Shown: one piece after another, positions 26,819-34,872 of the stretch | Position numbering within the stretch: the first letter of the stretch is position 1 | Layout of the letters: every line of letters starts with the position of its first letter | NCBI GenBank assembly: GCA_965197385.1 | Contig: CBDANA010000009.1 | Span: 992,001 to 1,056,000 of the forward strand | DNA from: G963667915 sp965197385 | GTDB lineage: Bacteria > Acidobacteriota > Vicinamibacteria > Vicinamibacterales > UBA823 | Reading direction: 5' to 3' | DNA length: 64,000 nt | Notes under the pieces: model-generated | What the model saw: the letters and a program-made list of their open reading frames with translations, nothing else | Database searches by the model: none | What the model was told of the DNA's origin: nothing | Translations under genes and position numbers: made by a program

Positions 26819-27646
26819 GTGAGTGAACGTGAAGCCGATCGCCCAACCCGCCGGGCCTCGCCGGCCGTCGTCGAACTGGAAGCACTCCGTGCGGCCCAGC
26901 CAAACCTGGCGTCCGCCGCCGAACTCCAGTTGGCGCTCCTGGCCGTCGAGCGACGCGTTCAGTCCCGGGTACCGCTCCCGACCGCGCCCATGGATGCTTC
27001 AGCCCGTCCGCTGCTACGATTCAACCAGATTCCGATCGAGTGGAGCGACTTCCGGATGGTCCTGCGGGAGGTCGCCGACATCCTGCATCGTCATGAAGCG
27101 CTTGACGATGACGACTACGCCCTGGCGCAGCACCTCGCCCACGAGGCCAACGACCTCGAGCCGCTGGTCGCGGCCTGGTACGCCGGCCCCGCCGCCCTGG
27201 CGCAAACGACACCGCCACCCTCAGACATGCTGGCCCAGCTCCTGCTCCTGGCCACCCGGCCGTTCTTGACGAAGGGGGCGGAAGCGTGCCGGGCGTCCGT
27301 CGACCTGACCGGCTGGCGCCGTGGTTCGTGCCCCGTATGCAGCGGCGAGCCGGACTTCGCAACGATCACCCCCGCCGCCGAACGACTCCTCATCTGCGGG
27401 CGGTGTGCCGCCCAGTGGCCCTTCCACGACTTCGCCTGCCCGTACTGCGACAACACCGACAAAGCGTCCATCACCTCGCTGGCCAGCCGTGACGGCCTCT
27501 ACCGGATCTACGGCTGCGATCGCTGCTTGCGGTACCTGAAGGCGTACGACGCGCGGCGCGGCACGCGACCGGTGATCGTGGCGGTGGACAGCATCGCGAC
27601 CCTGCCGCTCGACGCCGCCGCAATGCAGCGCGGGTATCACGCCTAG
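26819..27646 (+). CDS. fdhE: FdhE-like formate dehydrogenase accessory protein
   Basis: 275-residue zinc/iron-binding protein resembling FdhE, which helps mature respiratory formate dehydrogenases. The C-terminal half has the family's paired cysteine knuckles: CPVCSGEPDFATI, LICGRCAAQWPF, FACPYCDNTD and YGCDRCLRYLKAYD. An N-terminal helical domain precedes them. The GTG at 26819 is preferred; an in-frame ATG at 26744 would place the start inside the divergent promoter region. No formate dehydrogenase gene is within the window, so its client is either distant or a different molybdoenzyme. Confidence 0.85.
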   Translation: MSEREADRPTRRASPAVVELEALRAAQPNLASAAELQLALLAVERRVQSRVPLPTAPMDASARPLLRFNQIPIEWSDFRMVLREVADILHRHEALDDDDYALAQHLAHEANDLEPLVAAWYAGPAALAQTTPPPSDMLAQLLLLATRPFLTKGAEACRASVDLTGWRRGSCPVCSGEPDFATITPAAERLLICGRCAAQWPFHDFACPYCDNTDKASITSLASRDGLYRIYGCDRCLRYLKAYDARRGTRPVIVAVDSIATLPLDAAAMQRGYHA

Positions 27647-27777
27647 CCAGTTCCGCTGCACGGAAATTTTTGACCGAGGAGCAATGCCTGTAGCCGGAAG
27701 GTTCTGGCCGGAAGACATGTTGCGAAGCCCTGGGACAGGAACCCGCCCGTGGAACGACATCGGAAGGTGCGGCCGCG

Positions 27778-28692
27778 CTACTCGGCGAGTCGGGTATTCA
27801 GCCAGCCAAGCAGACGGCGGGTTTCAAGGAATCGGGCGGCGTCGCTGCGAGCGCCGAGTACGACCACCGACACCAACTCGCCGTGCGGCAACTGAAGCAG
27901 CGCGACTAGACAGTAGCCCGCCTTGCGGATAAACCCAGTCTTGCCACCCCACACGTTGATCTCGTTGCCGAGCAGCTTGTTCGTGTTTCGAATTCGCACC
28001 CGCCGGCGGCTCGTACGGATGCGGTACTCCCGCTTCCGCATGATCTGGGCAATCCGCTCGTTTCCCGCCGCGTAGACGATGAGACGTGACAGGTCGTAGG
28101 CCGACGACACATTGCCCGCATCGAGCCCCGACGGGTCGGTGAAGACCGTGCTGCGCAACCCGAGCACCGTGGCCTTCTCGTTCATTCGGTCCATGAAGAC
28201 GTCAGCGCCCCACCGCGACACCCGGGCCAGCACTCGGGCCGCACCGTTGTCCGACGCGATCAGCGCCAGGTGCAGGAGATCCCCGACGTTCAGTCGCTCC
28301 CCTCGCCGCACGTATGTGGTCGACGCCCGCCGAACGTCGGACGACTCGATCGTGACGGACTGGGCCAAATCCGGACCGCTCTCCATGAACACCACGGCTG
28401 TCATGATCTTCGTGATGCTCGCAATCGAACGCTGCTCGTCAGAATGCTCCTCCCAAAGCACCTCGCCCCGGATCGGATCGTAGATGATAGCCGCCGCGGC
28501 CCGGACATCCGGCACGAGCTCCCCGCGCGCGTCGCGCTTCACGCGTGGCCGAGCCGCGCCCGTCTGACCGGCCTCCGCCACGGCGCCGCCTGGCTCCGGC
28601 GCCGCCCACGCGGCCGCGCTCCCGAATCCCACAGCCATGATCCACGCCAGGATGACGATCCCGGTCGCGCGCACGATCGGCAGTCTACTCAC
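27778..28692 (-). CDS. D-alanyl-D-alanine carboxypeptidase (PBP5-type serine peptidase)
   Basis: Trims the terminal D-Ala of peptidoglycan stems. 304 residues with an N-terminal signal peptide (ATGIVILAWIMAVGFGSAAAWA), then the penicillin-binding active-site triad: SITK (SxxK), SDN (SxN) in ALIASDNGAARV, and KTG in VWGGKTGFIRKAGYC. The C-terminal beta-domain of PBP5 is absent, as in short relatives. The GTG at 28692 follows an AAGGAG site nine bases upstream and is preferred over ATGs at 28749 and 28776. It acts in the periplasm. Confidence 0.9.
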   Translation of the reverse strand: MSRLPIVRATGIVILAWIMAVGFGSAAAWAAPEPGGAVAEAGQTGAARPRVKRDARGELVPDVRAAAAIIYDPIRGEVLWEEHSDEQRSIASITKIMTAVVFMESGPDLAQSVTIESSDVRRASTTYVRRGERLNVGDLLHLALIASDNGAARVLARVSRWGADVFMDRMNEKATVLGLRSTVFTDPSGLDAGNVSSAYDLSRLIVYAAGNERIAQIMRKREYRIRTSRRRVRIRNTNKLLGNEINVWGGKTGFIRKAGYCLVALLQLPHGELVSVVVLGARSDAARFLETRRLLGWLNTRLAE

Positions 28693-28896
28693 GAGGCGCA
28701 ACTCCTTCTCGAATGGATGGTTCGGGAGGGGGAGAAAATTTGCCGGCATTGTAGCAAATTGTCGATCGCTTGACACGCGCCGCGTCTTTGCTGGAACGTG
28801 ACCGGCTGGACGCGCGCACCGCGCGGCGCCATGGAGGGCGTCCAGATGCGTCGGCGCCGATCTGTCCGGTCAGTAGATCACTCGCTCACTGGCCGA

Positions 28897-30216
28897 TCAG
28901 CGGAGCGGTTCGGTCTCTTCGGGTTCCGCGAGCTCGTAGCCCGTACGGGACCAGACGTCGACGTCGTCTCGGTCGACGGCGATCGCGAGGCGTCGGCGCC
29001 ACCGCGTCGGATCCGAGTTGTTCGAGTAGTACCCGATCACATAGTAGTCGCTCGTCTCGGCGTCGATCCGCCGCAGGGCCTGATCGAAGTTGTTCTGGTT
29101 GACGACGGCGAATCCGCCCGTGCCCTCTGCCAGTGTTCGGAGGCTATCCTGCGATTTCCGCACATAATCCCACCACTGGCCCAGATCGAGCTGGCCCTCC
29201 ATGTCGCCCATGTCAGCCCCCGCAATCAAGCCCCGCGGGTCAAGCGTGTAGAACGTCGCGTTGGCGCGATTGGCGGCGCGGACGAGGCGGTTGAGTTGAT
29301 TGGACAGATCGAGGTCAGAGAACTGGTAGTTCGTCTGATTCATGAACGGGTTCGTGCGGGCGCGCCCCTCTTCGTCCTCGAACATGAAGCGACCGCCAGC
29401 GCCACCGAACGACCTCGCCTCGAGGAAGCGAGAGTCCTCGAACGGATTCAGGTCGTACCCAGCGCTGACATAGATGATCGCCTTGCGCCGGTGCTCCAGT
29501 TGCTGGAGCACCCGAATGATGTCGAGCGCCGTCGCCACCGCGACATTCGCTCGATAAAGGAGCTCCAGGGGTCCCTGGCTCCCCTGCGGCCCGCGGATGA
29601 TGTCGGTCGGCGTCATGCCGTTGCCCATGATCTTGCCAATCGCCGCGTCGAGCAACGCGCGATCGTACGTGAGGTCGATCGCAATCGATGACGGGCCGCT
29701 GGACACAATCGAGAACAGGTCGCCTTCGTGCACGAGATTCTTTGCAATTCGCTTGAACAGATCGCGAACGCGCGGCGTCTGGTCCGCCTCCATGTGTAGA
29801 TCGTCCACGAAGAGCATGAACACCCGGCCCGCTGTGTCGTTGCTCGGGCGTGCCGTCGGCAGAATGATCCCTTCGACCACCGGTGCCGGCGCTGGCATCT
29901 GCAAGTTGAACGCCCGCCCGCCCTGGATGAGCACCAGCGACGCGATCTCCTGTCTGACACCGTCCTCTTCGATGACGAAGTCGTCCTTGGTCAGATCCGA
30001 GACGAATTGGCCGCTCCTATCACGGACGATCACGTCGTTCGTGATGAGCGTCACGTCCGCTCGGAAGATGGGTTGATCGTCCCCGGACCCAAACAGCGTT
30101 GGAATCTGCTGCGCACCAGTGGATGACGGCAGCAACGCGGCCACAACCACCGCCAGAGCGACCAGGCCGGTCCCGCCCACCGCACACCACGGGTTGCTCG
30201 GCTGTCCTGATGTCAT
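28897..30216 (-). CDS. VWFA-related Acidobacterial domain protein
   Basis: 439 residues with an N-terminal export signal (GTGLVALAVVVAALLPSSTGA). Early in the mature protein is the family hallmark DVTLITNDVIVRDRSGQFVS followed by LTKDDFVIEEDGVRQEIASL. A von Willebrand A-like domain follows with MLFVDDLHMEADQT in the place of the MIDAS strand. The combination matches the acidobacterial VWFA-related family, which is expanded in that phylum and functionally uncharacterised. Secreted or periplasmic location is inferred. This gene is the main taxonomic marker in the window. Confidence 0.88.
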   Translation of the reverse strand: MTSGQPSNPWCAVGGTGLVALAVVVAALLPSSTGAQQIPTLFGSGDDQPIFRADVTLITNDVIVRDRSGQFVSDLTKDDFVIEEDGVRQEIASLVLIQGGRAFNLQMPAPAPVVEGIILPTARPSNDTAGRVFMLFVDDLHMEADQTPRVRDLFKRIAKNLVHEGDLFSIVSSGPSSIAIDLTYDRALLDAAIGKIMGNGMTPTDIIRGPQGSQGPLELLYRANVAVATALDIIRVLQQLEHRRKAIIYVSAGYDLNPFEDSRFLEARSFGGAGGRFMFEDEEGRARTNPFMNQTNYQFSDLDLSNQLNRLVRAANRANATFYTLDPRGLIAGADMGDMEGQLDLGQWWDYVRKSQDSLRTLAEGTGGFAVVNQNNFDQALRRIDAETSDYYVIGYYSNNSDPTRWRRRLAIAVDRDDVDVWSRTGYELAEPEETEPLR

Positions 30217-30257
30217 AGCGTCTATTATACCCGCGGGACCGACAGATCCACGGGCTG

Positions 30258-30938
30258 TTAAGTCGGATCGGTCTGGTCGGCATCGGGCGTCTCGGCCGAC
30301 GTCGACTGCTCCGGACTCGGGGCCGTCGCGGCTTCACCACCTTCGGCAGATGTGCCGGGCGGGCGTTTCCGGCGGCGTGTCCGCCGCACACCGCCCCGGC
30401 GCGATCGGCGACGCCGTCGCGCCGGCCCATTCGCTGGAGTGTCCGTCTCGCCCGCCCGCGCCGCGCCAGACTCAGCCCGTTCCGGCCCGCTATCCGCTCC
30501 GTCCAGCCCCGACCGCCGAGCGAGCGACTCGTCCGCCGTCACCGCTGCTGGCCCGTCGGCCGCCGCGGCCGCCCTGTCCGGCTTCGTCGCGACCACGGTG
30601 ACGCTTCGCGTTGCCGTCGATTTCGTCGTCCCCATCCGCCGCTTGCGCACCGGTTCCGCCGCGGCGCGCCGCCGCCCGCCACCGCGTTGCTCGAACGCCG
30701 GCGGCGGTGGCCGACGCCGTTTCAGCAAGTTCTCCCAGTCGAAGGATAGATCCGGGTAGGCCTGCTCAATCGCGCGCATCGTGGCCTCGTCAAGCGCCGG
30801 ACGGCCGACCTTGACGTGCGGTGGGGTCCGGAACCAGTACAACACCTGCGAGACAGTCTTTCGACCGCTGCGGTAGGTGTGCACGAGGTACGTGCTCTCG
30901 TACCCGCGACGATCGCGGGCGAACCGAAGAAACGGCAT
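30258..30938 (-). CDS. Conserved hypothetical protein with long Arg-rich tail
   Basis: 226 residues in two parts. Residues 1-75 are ordered and look conserved (MPFLRFARDRRGYESTYLVH, VLYWFRTPPHVKVGRPALDE). The remaining 150 are low-complexity, first Ala/Arg-rich and then strongly basic (RRRRSRRGGVRRTRRRKRPP) before an acidic-polar end. I do not recognise the N-terminal domain. It is one of three genes within 4.5 kb with a small folded domain and a basic disordered tail, which suggests nucleic-acid binding. Confidence 0.65.
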   Translation of the reverse strand: MPFLRFARDRRGYESTYLVHTYRSGRKTVSQVLYWFRTPPHVKVGRPALDEATMRAIEQAYPDLSFDWENLLKRRRPPPPAFEQRGGGRRRAAAEPVRKRRMGTTKSTATRSVTVVATKPDRAAAAADGPAAVTADESLARRSGLDGADSGPERAESGAARAGETDTPANGPARRRRRSRRGGVRRTRRRKRPPGTSAEGGEAATAPSPEQSTSAETPDADQTDPT

Positions 30939-31000
30939 TGCTGCGTGGAACCTCGCGCCCCGGTGCGCCTACGATGAAACGGCGCGAACCCTTCGGACGC

Positions 31001-31747
31001 CTATCGACGCGAGCCCCGCTTGCCGGCCGACCTGCGCACGGTCAGCCGACGCGCGGTGGGCGTCGTACGTGTCGCTGCGCGCCCGGCCGCGGTCCGGCCC
31101 TTCGCCGCGCGCGTCCCCGTCGATGGTTTCTCCGCCGTGACGCGGTTGACGCCCTTGCTCGACTTGACAGACATCGCCCGAGCCGGCCTCTTGCGCGCGC
31201 CCTTTGCACTCGTCTTCTGCTTCGCCTTGCCAGTGGTTCTGGCCTTGGCCCTGGTCCGACCCTTGACGTGCGCCTTCGCCTTGCGCTTCGTCTTCGCCTT
31301 GGCCGGTGCCCGCCGCGCCAGGGTGAACCGCACTTCCGATCCAACCGTGTGGTAGCTCCAGATCTCGTCGACGACGATGCCCTTCTCAGCGCACAACCGC
31401 TTAGCCGTCTCCACCCCGCCGATCGGCACGTACAGATGAAACGGCGCGCGGACCCGGGCAAAGGGTATCCACTGGGCCATCGCTTCCAAATAGTTGAGGG
31501 ACTCGTACGTCTCGACTTCGACCACGCAGTGCAGTCGGCGAGCGCGATCGTTCGTCGTGAGGATGAGATCGGGGAACAGCGTCCGAACGCCGAATCGGAG
31601 CGGCGCCGTCGGCTCGCCGCTGAGATTCACCCCAACCTCGTATCGGCGGCGCCAGCGCGTGTGGAGCAGACGGATTACCCGATCGTGTTCGAATTGCTCA
31701 CGGACCGGACGCACCAGAATCGGACTCAAACTTCGGGAGGGTAGCAT
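31001..31747 (-). CDS. Hypothetical protein: possible PD-(D/E)xK-like domain plus Lys/Ala-rich tail
   Basis: 248 residues from the ATG at 31747; the frame is open to 31852 but would overlap hemE. Residues 1-150 appear folded. The pair PDLILTTND and HCVVEVET is spaced like the PD...ExK core of the restriction-endonuclease-like fold, but the lysine position is Glu, so this is only a suggestion. The C-terminal 100 residues are histone-H1-like (KAKTKRKAKAHVKGRTRAKA and similar). Divergent from hemE with 31 bp between starts. Confidence 0.6.
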   Translation of the reverse strand: MLPSRSLSPILVRPVREQFEHDRVIRLLHTRWRRRYEVGVNLSGEPTAPLRFGVRTLFPDLILTTNDRARRLHCVVEVETYESLNYLEAMAQWIPFARVRAPFHLYVPIGGVETAKRLCAEKGIVVDEIWSYHTVGSEVRFTLARRAPAKAKTKRKAKAHVKGRTRAKARTTGKAKQKTSAKGARKRPARAMSVKSSKGVNRVTAEKPSTGTRAAKGRTAAGRAATRTTPTARRLTVRRSAGKRGSRR

Positions 31748-31778
31748 AAATCCGGCCCACGCACTACCTCGTAGTACG

Positions 31779-32831
31779 ATGCCGGCTGTGAGCGATCGCT
31801 TTCTGCGCGCCTGCCGGTTGGAGCCTGTTGACACGACCCCTGTGTGGTTCATGCGTCAGGCCGGGCGGTATATGCTCGAGTACCGGGCCATCCGCGAACA
31901 GCATTCGCTCCTCGACATTTGTCGCCAGCCCGAGCTGGCCGTTCAGGTGACCCTCCAACCGGTCGAACAGTTGGACGTCGACGCCGCGATCCTTTTCTCC
32001 GACCTGCTCCTGCCGCTCGAGCCGATGGGCATCCCCTTCGACTTCGTCAAAGGCGAAGGCCCGGTCATCGAGCGGCCACTCCGCACGGCGGACGACATCA
32101 CCCACCTGCGCACCTTCGACCCTCGCGACGCGCTTGGCCATGTCCTCGAGACCATTCGTCTCCTGCGACACGAGCTCGACGGACGTGTACCGTTGATCGG
32201 ATTCGCGGGGGCGCCCTTCACCTTGGCCTCCTACGCCATCGAAGGGGGCCCGTCGAAGCAATATGCCCGGACGAAGGCACTCATGTACGGCGAGCCCGAG
32301 CTGTGGCACCGACTGTGCGATACGCTGTCCGGCCTGATCGCCGACTATCTTACCGCGCAGATCGAGGCCGGCGCACAGGCGGTCCAGCTGTTCGACTCGT
32401 GGGTAGGCGCCGTCACGGCAGCCGATTACCGCGAGTTCCTGCTGCCGCACTCTCAGCGCATCCTGAGCCAGGCCCAGGCACTGGGCGTGCCGGTGCTGCA
32501 TTTTGGCACCGGTACCGCACACCTGCTCGCCGACATGCGCGACGCGGGCGGCGACGTAATCGGTGTGGACTGGCGGACTCCGCTGGACGAGGCGTGGGAG
32601 CGCGTCGGCTTCGATCGCGCGGTCCAGGGAAATCTCGATCCCACGCTGCTGCTGGGACCCATCGAGCGGATGCTCGGCGGCGTGGATGACGTGCTCGCCC
32701 GAGCCGACGGCCGAGACGGCCACATCTTCAACCTGGGGCACGGCATCCTGCCGAGTACCTCGGTCGAACACGTCCAAGCGCTGGCTCGGTACGTCCACCA
32801 GCGCGGGCGGCGTACCCCCGCGGGGAACTGA
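31779..32831 (+). CDS. hemE: Uroporphyrinogen decarboxylase
   Basis: Decarboxylates the four acetate side chains of uroporphyrinogen III to give coproporphyrinogen III. 350 residues with the substrate-binding motif PVWFMRQAGRYMLEYR, the catalytic aspartate region ILFSDLLLPLEPMG, GFAGAPFTLASYAIEGG and FNLGHGILPSTSVEHV. The ATG at 31779 is chosen at the family N-terminus; a GTG three codons later is an alternative. hemY follows after four bases, so the two heme steps are co-transcribed. Confidence 0.95.
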   Translation: MPAVSDRFLRACRLEPVDTTPVWFMRQAGRYMLEYRAIREQHSLLDICRQPELAVQVTLQPVEQLDVDAAILFSDLLLPLEPMGIPFDFVKGEGPVIERPLRTADDITHLRTFDPRDALGHVLETIRLLRHELDGRVPLIGFAGAPFTLASYAIEGGPSKQYARTKALMYGEPELWHRLCDTLSGLIADYLTAQIEAGAQAVQLFDSWVGAVTAADYREFLLPHSQRILSQAQALGVPVLHFGTGTAHLLADMRDAGGDVIGVDWRTPLDEAWERVGFDRAVQGNLDPTLLLGPIERMLGGVDDVLARADGRDGHIFNLGHGILPSTSVEHVQALARYVHQRGRRTPAGN

Positions 32832-32835
32832 GCGC

Positions 32836-34233
32836 GTGGAGCGGGTCGCGGTCGCGGTCGTCGGTGGCGGTATCGCCGGCCTGTCGGCCGCGTACGAACT
32901 GCACCGGCGTGGGGTCCGCTTCCGTCTGTTCGAGGCATCCGACCGGGTCGGCGGCGTCATCCTGACCGAGCACATCGACGGGTTCATCATCGACGCCGGT
33001 CCCGATGCCTTGCTCGTGCAGAAACCGGCGGCTATCGAACTGTGCCAGGAGCTGGGCCTCGGCGCACGCCTCCACCCAACCCTCGAGCCCCGCACGGCCT
33101 ACATCCTCCGCCACGGTACGCTGCACCCGCTGCCGGAGGCCTCGGTACTCGGCATCCCGACGCGGCTGGGACCGTTCGCCACGACGCGGCTCTTTTCGCC
33201 TGTGAGCAAGCTGCGGTTTGGTCTGGACCTGGTGCTGCCGCCTCGCCGCCTCGGCCAGACCGAGGACGAATCGATCGCCTCGTTCTTCGGCCGCCGGTTC
33301 GGCCAGGAGGCGGTCCGTTACCTGGCCGAGCCCCTGCTCGCAACCATCCACGCCGGCGACGTGGATCGCCTGTCGATGCGGGCGTTGTTTCCCCGGCTGC
33401 TCGCGGCCGAACAGCGCGGCGGCAGCCTAATTCGGGCGTTTCGACGCTTGCGGGCCCGGCCGTCACCCGACGGCATGTTCCGATCGCTGCCCGGCGGCAT
33501 CGGCGAGCTCGCGACCGCTCTCACGGCAGCGCTCCCGGCTGACCGGATCTCACGCCGCGCACCGGTCACCGCCATCGTGGGTGATGGCCCCTTTGTGATT
33601 GACGCCGGGTCGGCGTCGGCCACGGCGACGGCCCTCATTCTGGCCGTGCCCGCGCCGGCGGCGGCGGTGCTGCTGGAGCCAAGAGACGCCGCGCTCGCCG
33701 CCAGTTGTCGCACCATCCCACACGCCTCGACCGCCACCGTCGCGCTCACTTACTCCCGCGCGAACATCCGACACCCCCTGCGCGGCAGCGGCTTTGTCGT
33801 CCCCCGCGTCGAGCCGGACGTCTCGATCATCGCCGGTTCCTGGGTGTCCTCGAAATGGCCCGGACGCGCTCCCGACGGGAAGGTCCTGTTGCGGGCGTTC
33901 ATCGGCGGCGCCCGCGACCCCGGCGCCCTCGATCGGCGGCCAGACGACACCGCGCTCGCGGCGCTTGCGCATCGAGACCTCGCGCGACTCCTCGGCATCC
34001 AGGGGCCGCCAGAAATCTCACGCGTCTACCGGTGGACCAACCGCAGCCCGCAGCACGAGGTGGGTCACGCACATCGACTCGAGGCGATTGACACGCACCT
34101 GGGCCGCTGGCCCGGACTGTTCGTCACGGGCAGTAGCTACCGGAGCGTGGGCATTCCCGATTGTGTGCAGGATGGACGGATGACAGCGCGCGCGGCTGCC
34201 GATCTGGTGGCCGCAGCCGATCGGTCAGGCTGA
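32836..34233 (+). CDS. hemY: FAD-dependent (proto/copro)porphyrinogen oxidase
   Basis: Oxygen-dependent oxidation of protoporphyrinogen IX or coproporphyrinogen III. 465 residues starting with the dinucleotide-binding VAVVGGGIAGLSAAYELHRRG. Then come RVGGVILTEHIDGFIIDAGP, FFGRRFGQEAVRYLAEPLL and the C-terminal FAD contact LFVTGSSYRSVGIPDCVQDG, all typical of HemG/HemY-type enzymes. The GTG at 32836 is four bases after hemE. Whether it acts on proto- or coproporphyrinogen cannot be decided without the downstream chelatase, which is not in the window. Its 3' end overlaps the convergent gene at 34225. Confidence 0.92.
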   Translation: MERVAVAVVGGGIAGLSAAYELHRRGVRFRLFEASDRVGGVILTEHIDGFIIDAGPDALLVQKPAAIELCQELGLGARLHPTLEPRTAYILRHGTLHPLPEASVLGIPTRLGPFATTRLFSPVSKLRFGLDLVLPPRRLGQTEDESIASFFGRRFGQEAVRYLAEPLLATIHAGDVDRLSMRALFPRLLAAEQRGGSLIRAFRRLRARPSPDGMFRSLPGGIGELATALTAALPADRISRRAPVTAIVGDGPFVIDAGSASATATALILAVPAPAAAVLLEPRDAALAASCRTIPHASTATVALTYSRANIRHPLRGSGFVVPRVEPDVSIIAGSWVSSKWPGRAPDGKVLLRAFIGGARDPGALDRRPDDTALAALAHRDLARLLGIQGPPEISRVYRWTNRSPQHEVGHAHRLEAIDTHLGRWPGLFVTGSSYRSVGIPDCVQDGRMTARAAADLVAAADRSG

Positions 34234-34692
34234 CTCTGCGACCGCGGCCTTGACCTTCTTGGTCTTCGCGGACTTCGTGGTCTTCGTGGTCTTCGCGGAC
34301 TTCTTGGTCTTCGCGGACTTCGTGGTCTTCGTGGTCTTCGCGGACTTCTTGGTCTTCGCGGACTTCGTGGTCTTCGTGGTCTTCGCGGACTTCTTCGTGG
34401 TCTTCGCGGACTTCGTGGTCTTCGTGGTCTTCGCGGACTTCGTGGTCTTCGCGGTCGTGGCCGGAGCCGCCTTCGACTTTGCTGTCTTCGCGGCGGTCTT
34501 CCGCTTCCGCTTCCGGGCGCCGGCCGGCGCTGGCGCATTCGAGTGCTCGAAGCGGGCAAGACTCGTCAGGAACTTCTTGATGCCGTGCTCGTCGAAATCG
34601 ATCCGCGTATACGCATCTTCGACCGCAATGACCGATCCCACACCGTAGGTGGGTTCGGAGATACGTGCGCCGACATCAAACCGCTTCGCCAC
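34225..34692 (-). CDS. Small Tudor-like domain protein with repetitive Lys-rich tail
   Basis: 155 residues. The first 50 (FDVGARISEPTYGVGSVIAV, then IDFDEHGIKKFL) resemble the small beta-barrel at the C-terminus of UvrD/PcrA helicases and related DUF3553-type domains. From residue 60 the protein is a Lys/Thr/Ala/Ser tail built from near-perfect 15-residue repeats (KSAKTTKTTKSAKTK). Such tails are histone-H1-like and bind DNA or RNA non-specifically. It overlaps the end of hemY by nine bases, convergently. The opposite strand reads as an artificial Phe/Val-rich ORF and is not a gene. Confidence 0.75.
   Translation of the reverse strand: MAKRFDVGARISEPTYGVGSVIAVEDAYTRIDFDEHGIKKFLTSLARFEHSNAPAPAGARKRKRKTAAKTAKSKAAPATTAKTTKSAKTTKTTKSAKTTKKSAKTTKTTKSAKTKKSAKTTKTTKSAKTKKSAKTTKTTKSAKTKKVKAAVAESA
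34255..34460. repeat. Tandem repeat with 45-bp unit inside the Lys-rich gene
   Basis: Plus-strand sequence is built from GACTTCGTGGTCTTCGTGGT-type segments with a 45-bp period, about three full units plus variants. Each unit encodes 15 residues of the basic tail on the minus strand. Copies are almost identical at the DNA level, so repeat number is probably variable between strains. Confidence 0.9.
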
Positions 34693-34872
34693 TGTGCAGG
34701 CTCCTTAGAGGGGGGCGGGCTGAATCGGTACTTAAGCTTCGAGCCAGCGCCGTAAATCACACACTATCATACGTTTATTGAAACCGCCAAACTCCCAAGA
34801 TATGCTCTCAGGCGGCCTCGCGCCGCCGGGTCCCTTATCGGTCCGTCTATACGTTCCGTCCACATCATCGGC

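Noticed and set aside
31779..34233. hemE-hemY as a horizontally acquired pair
   Set aside because: Composition and organisation look like the rest of the chromosome; nothing in the sequence points to transfer.
34255..34460. Regular repeats as a CRISPR array
   Set aside because: Units are contiguous, coding and lack spacers; no cas genes are present.
34250..34648. Plus-strand frame rich in VVFADF repeats that looks like a membrane protein
   Set aside because: It is the exact antisense of the Lys/Thr/Ser-rich tail on the minus strand; the hydrophobicity is a by-product of the repeat.
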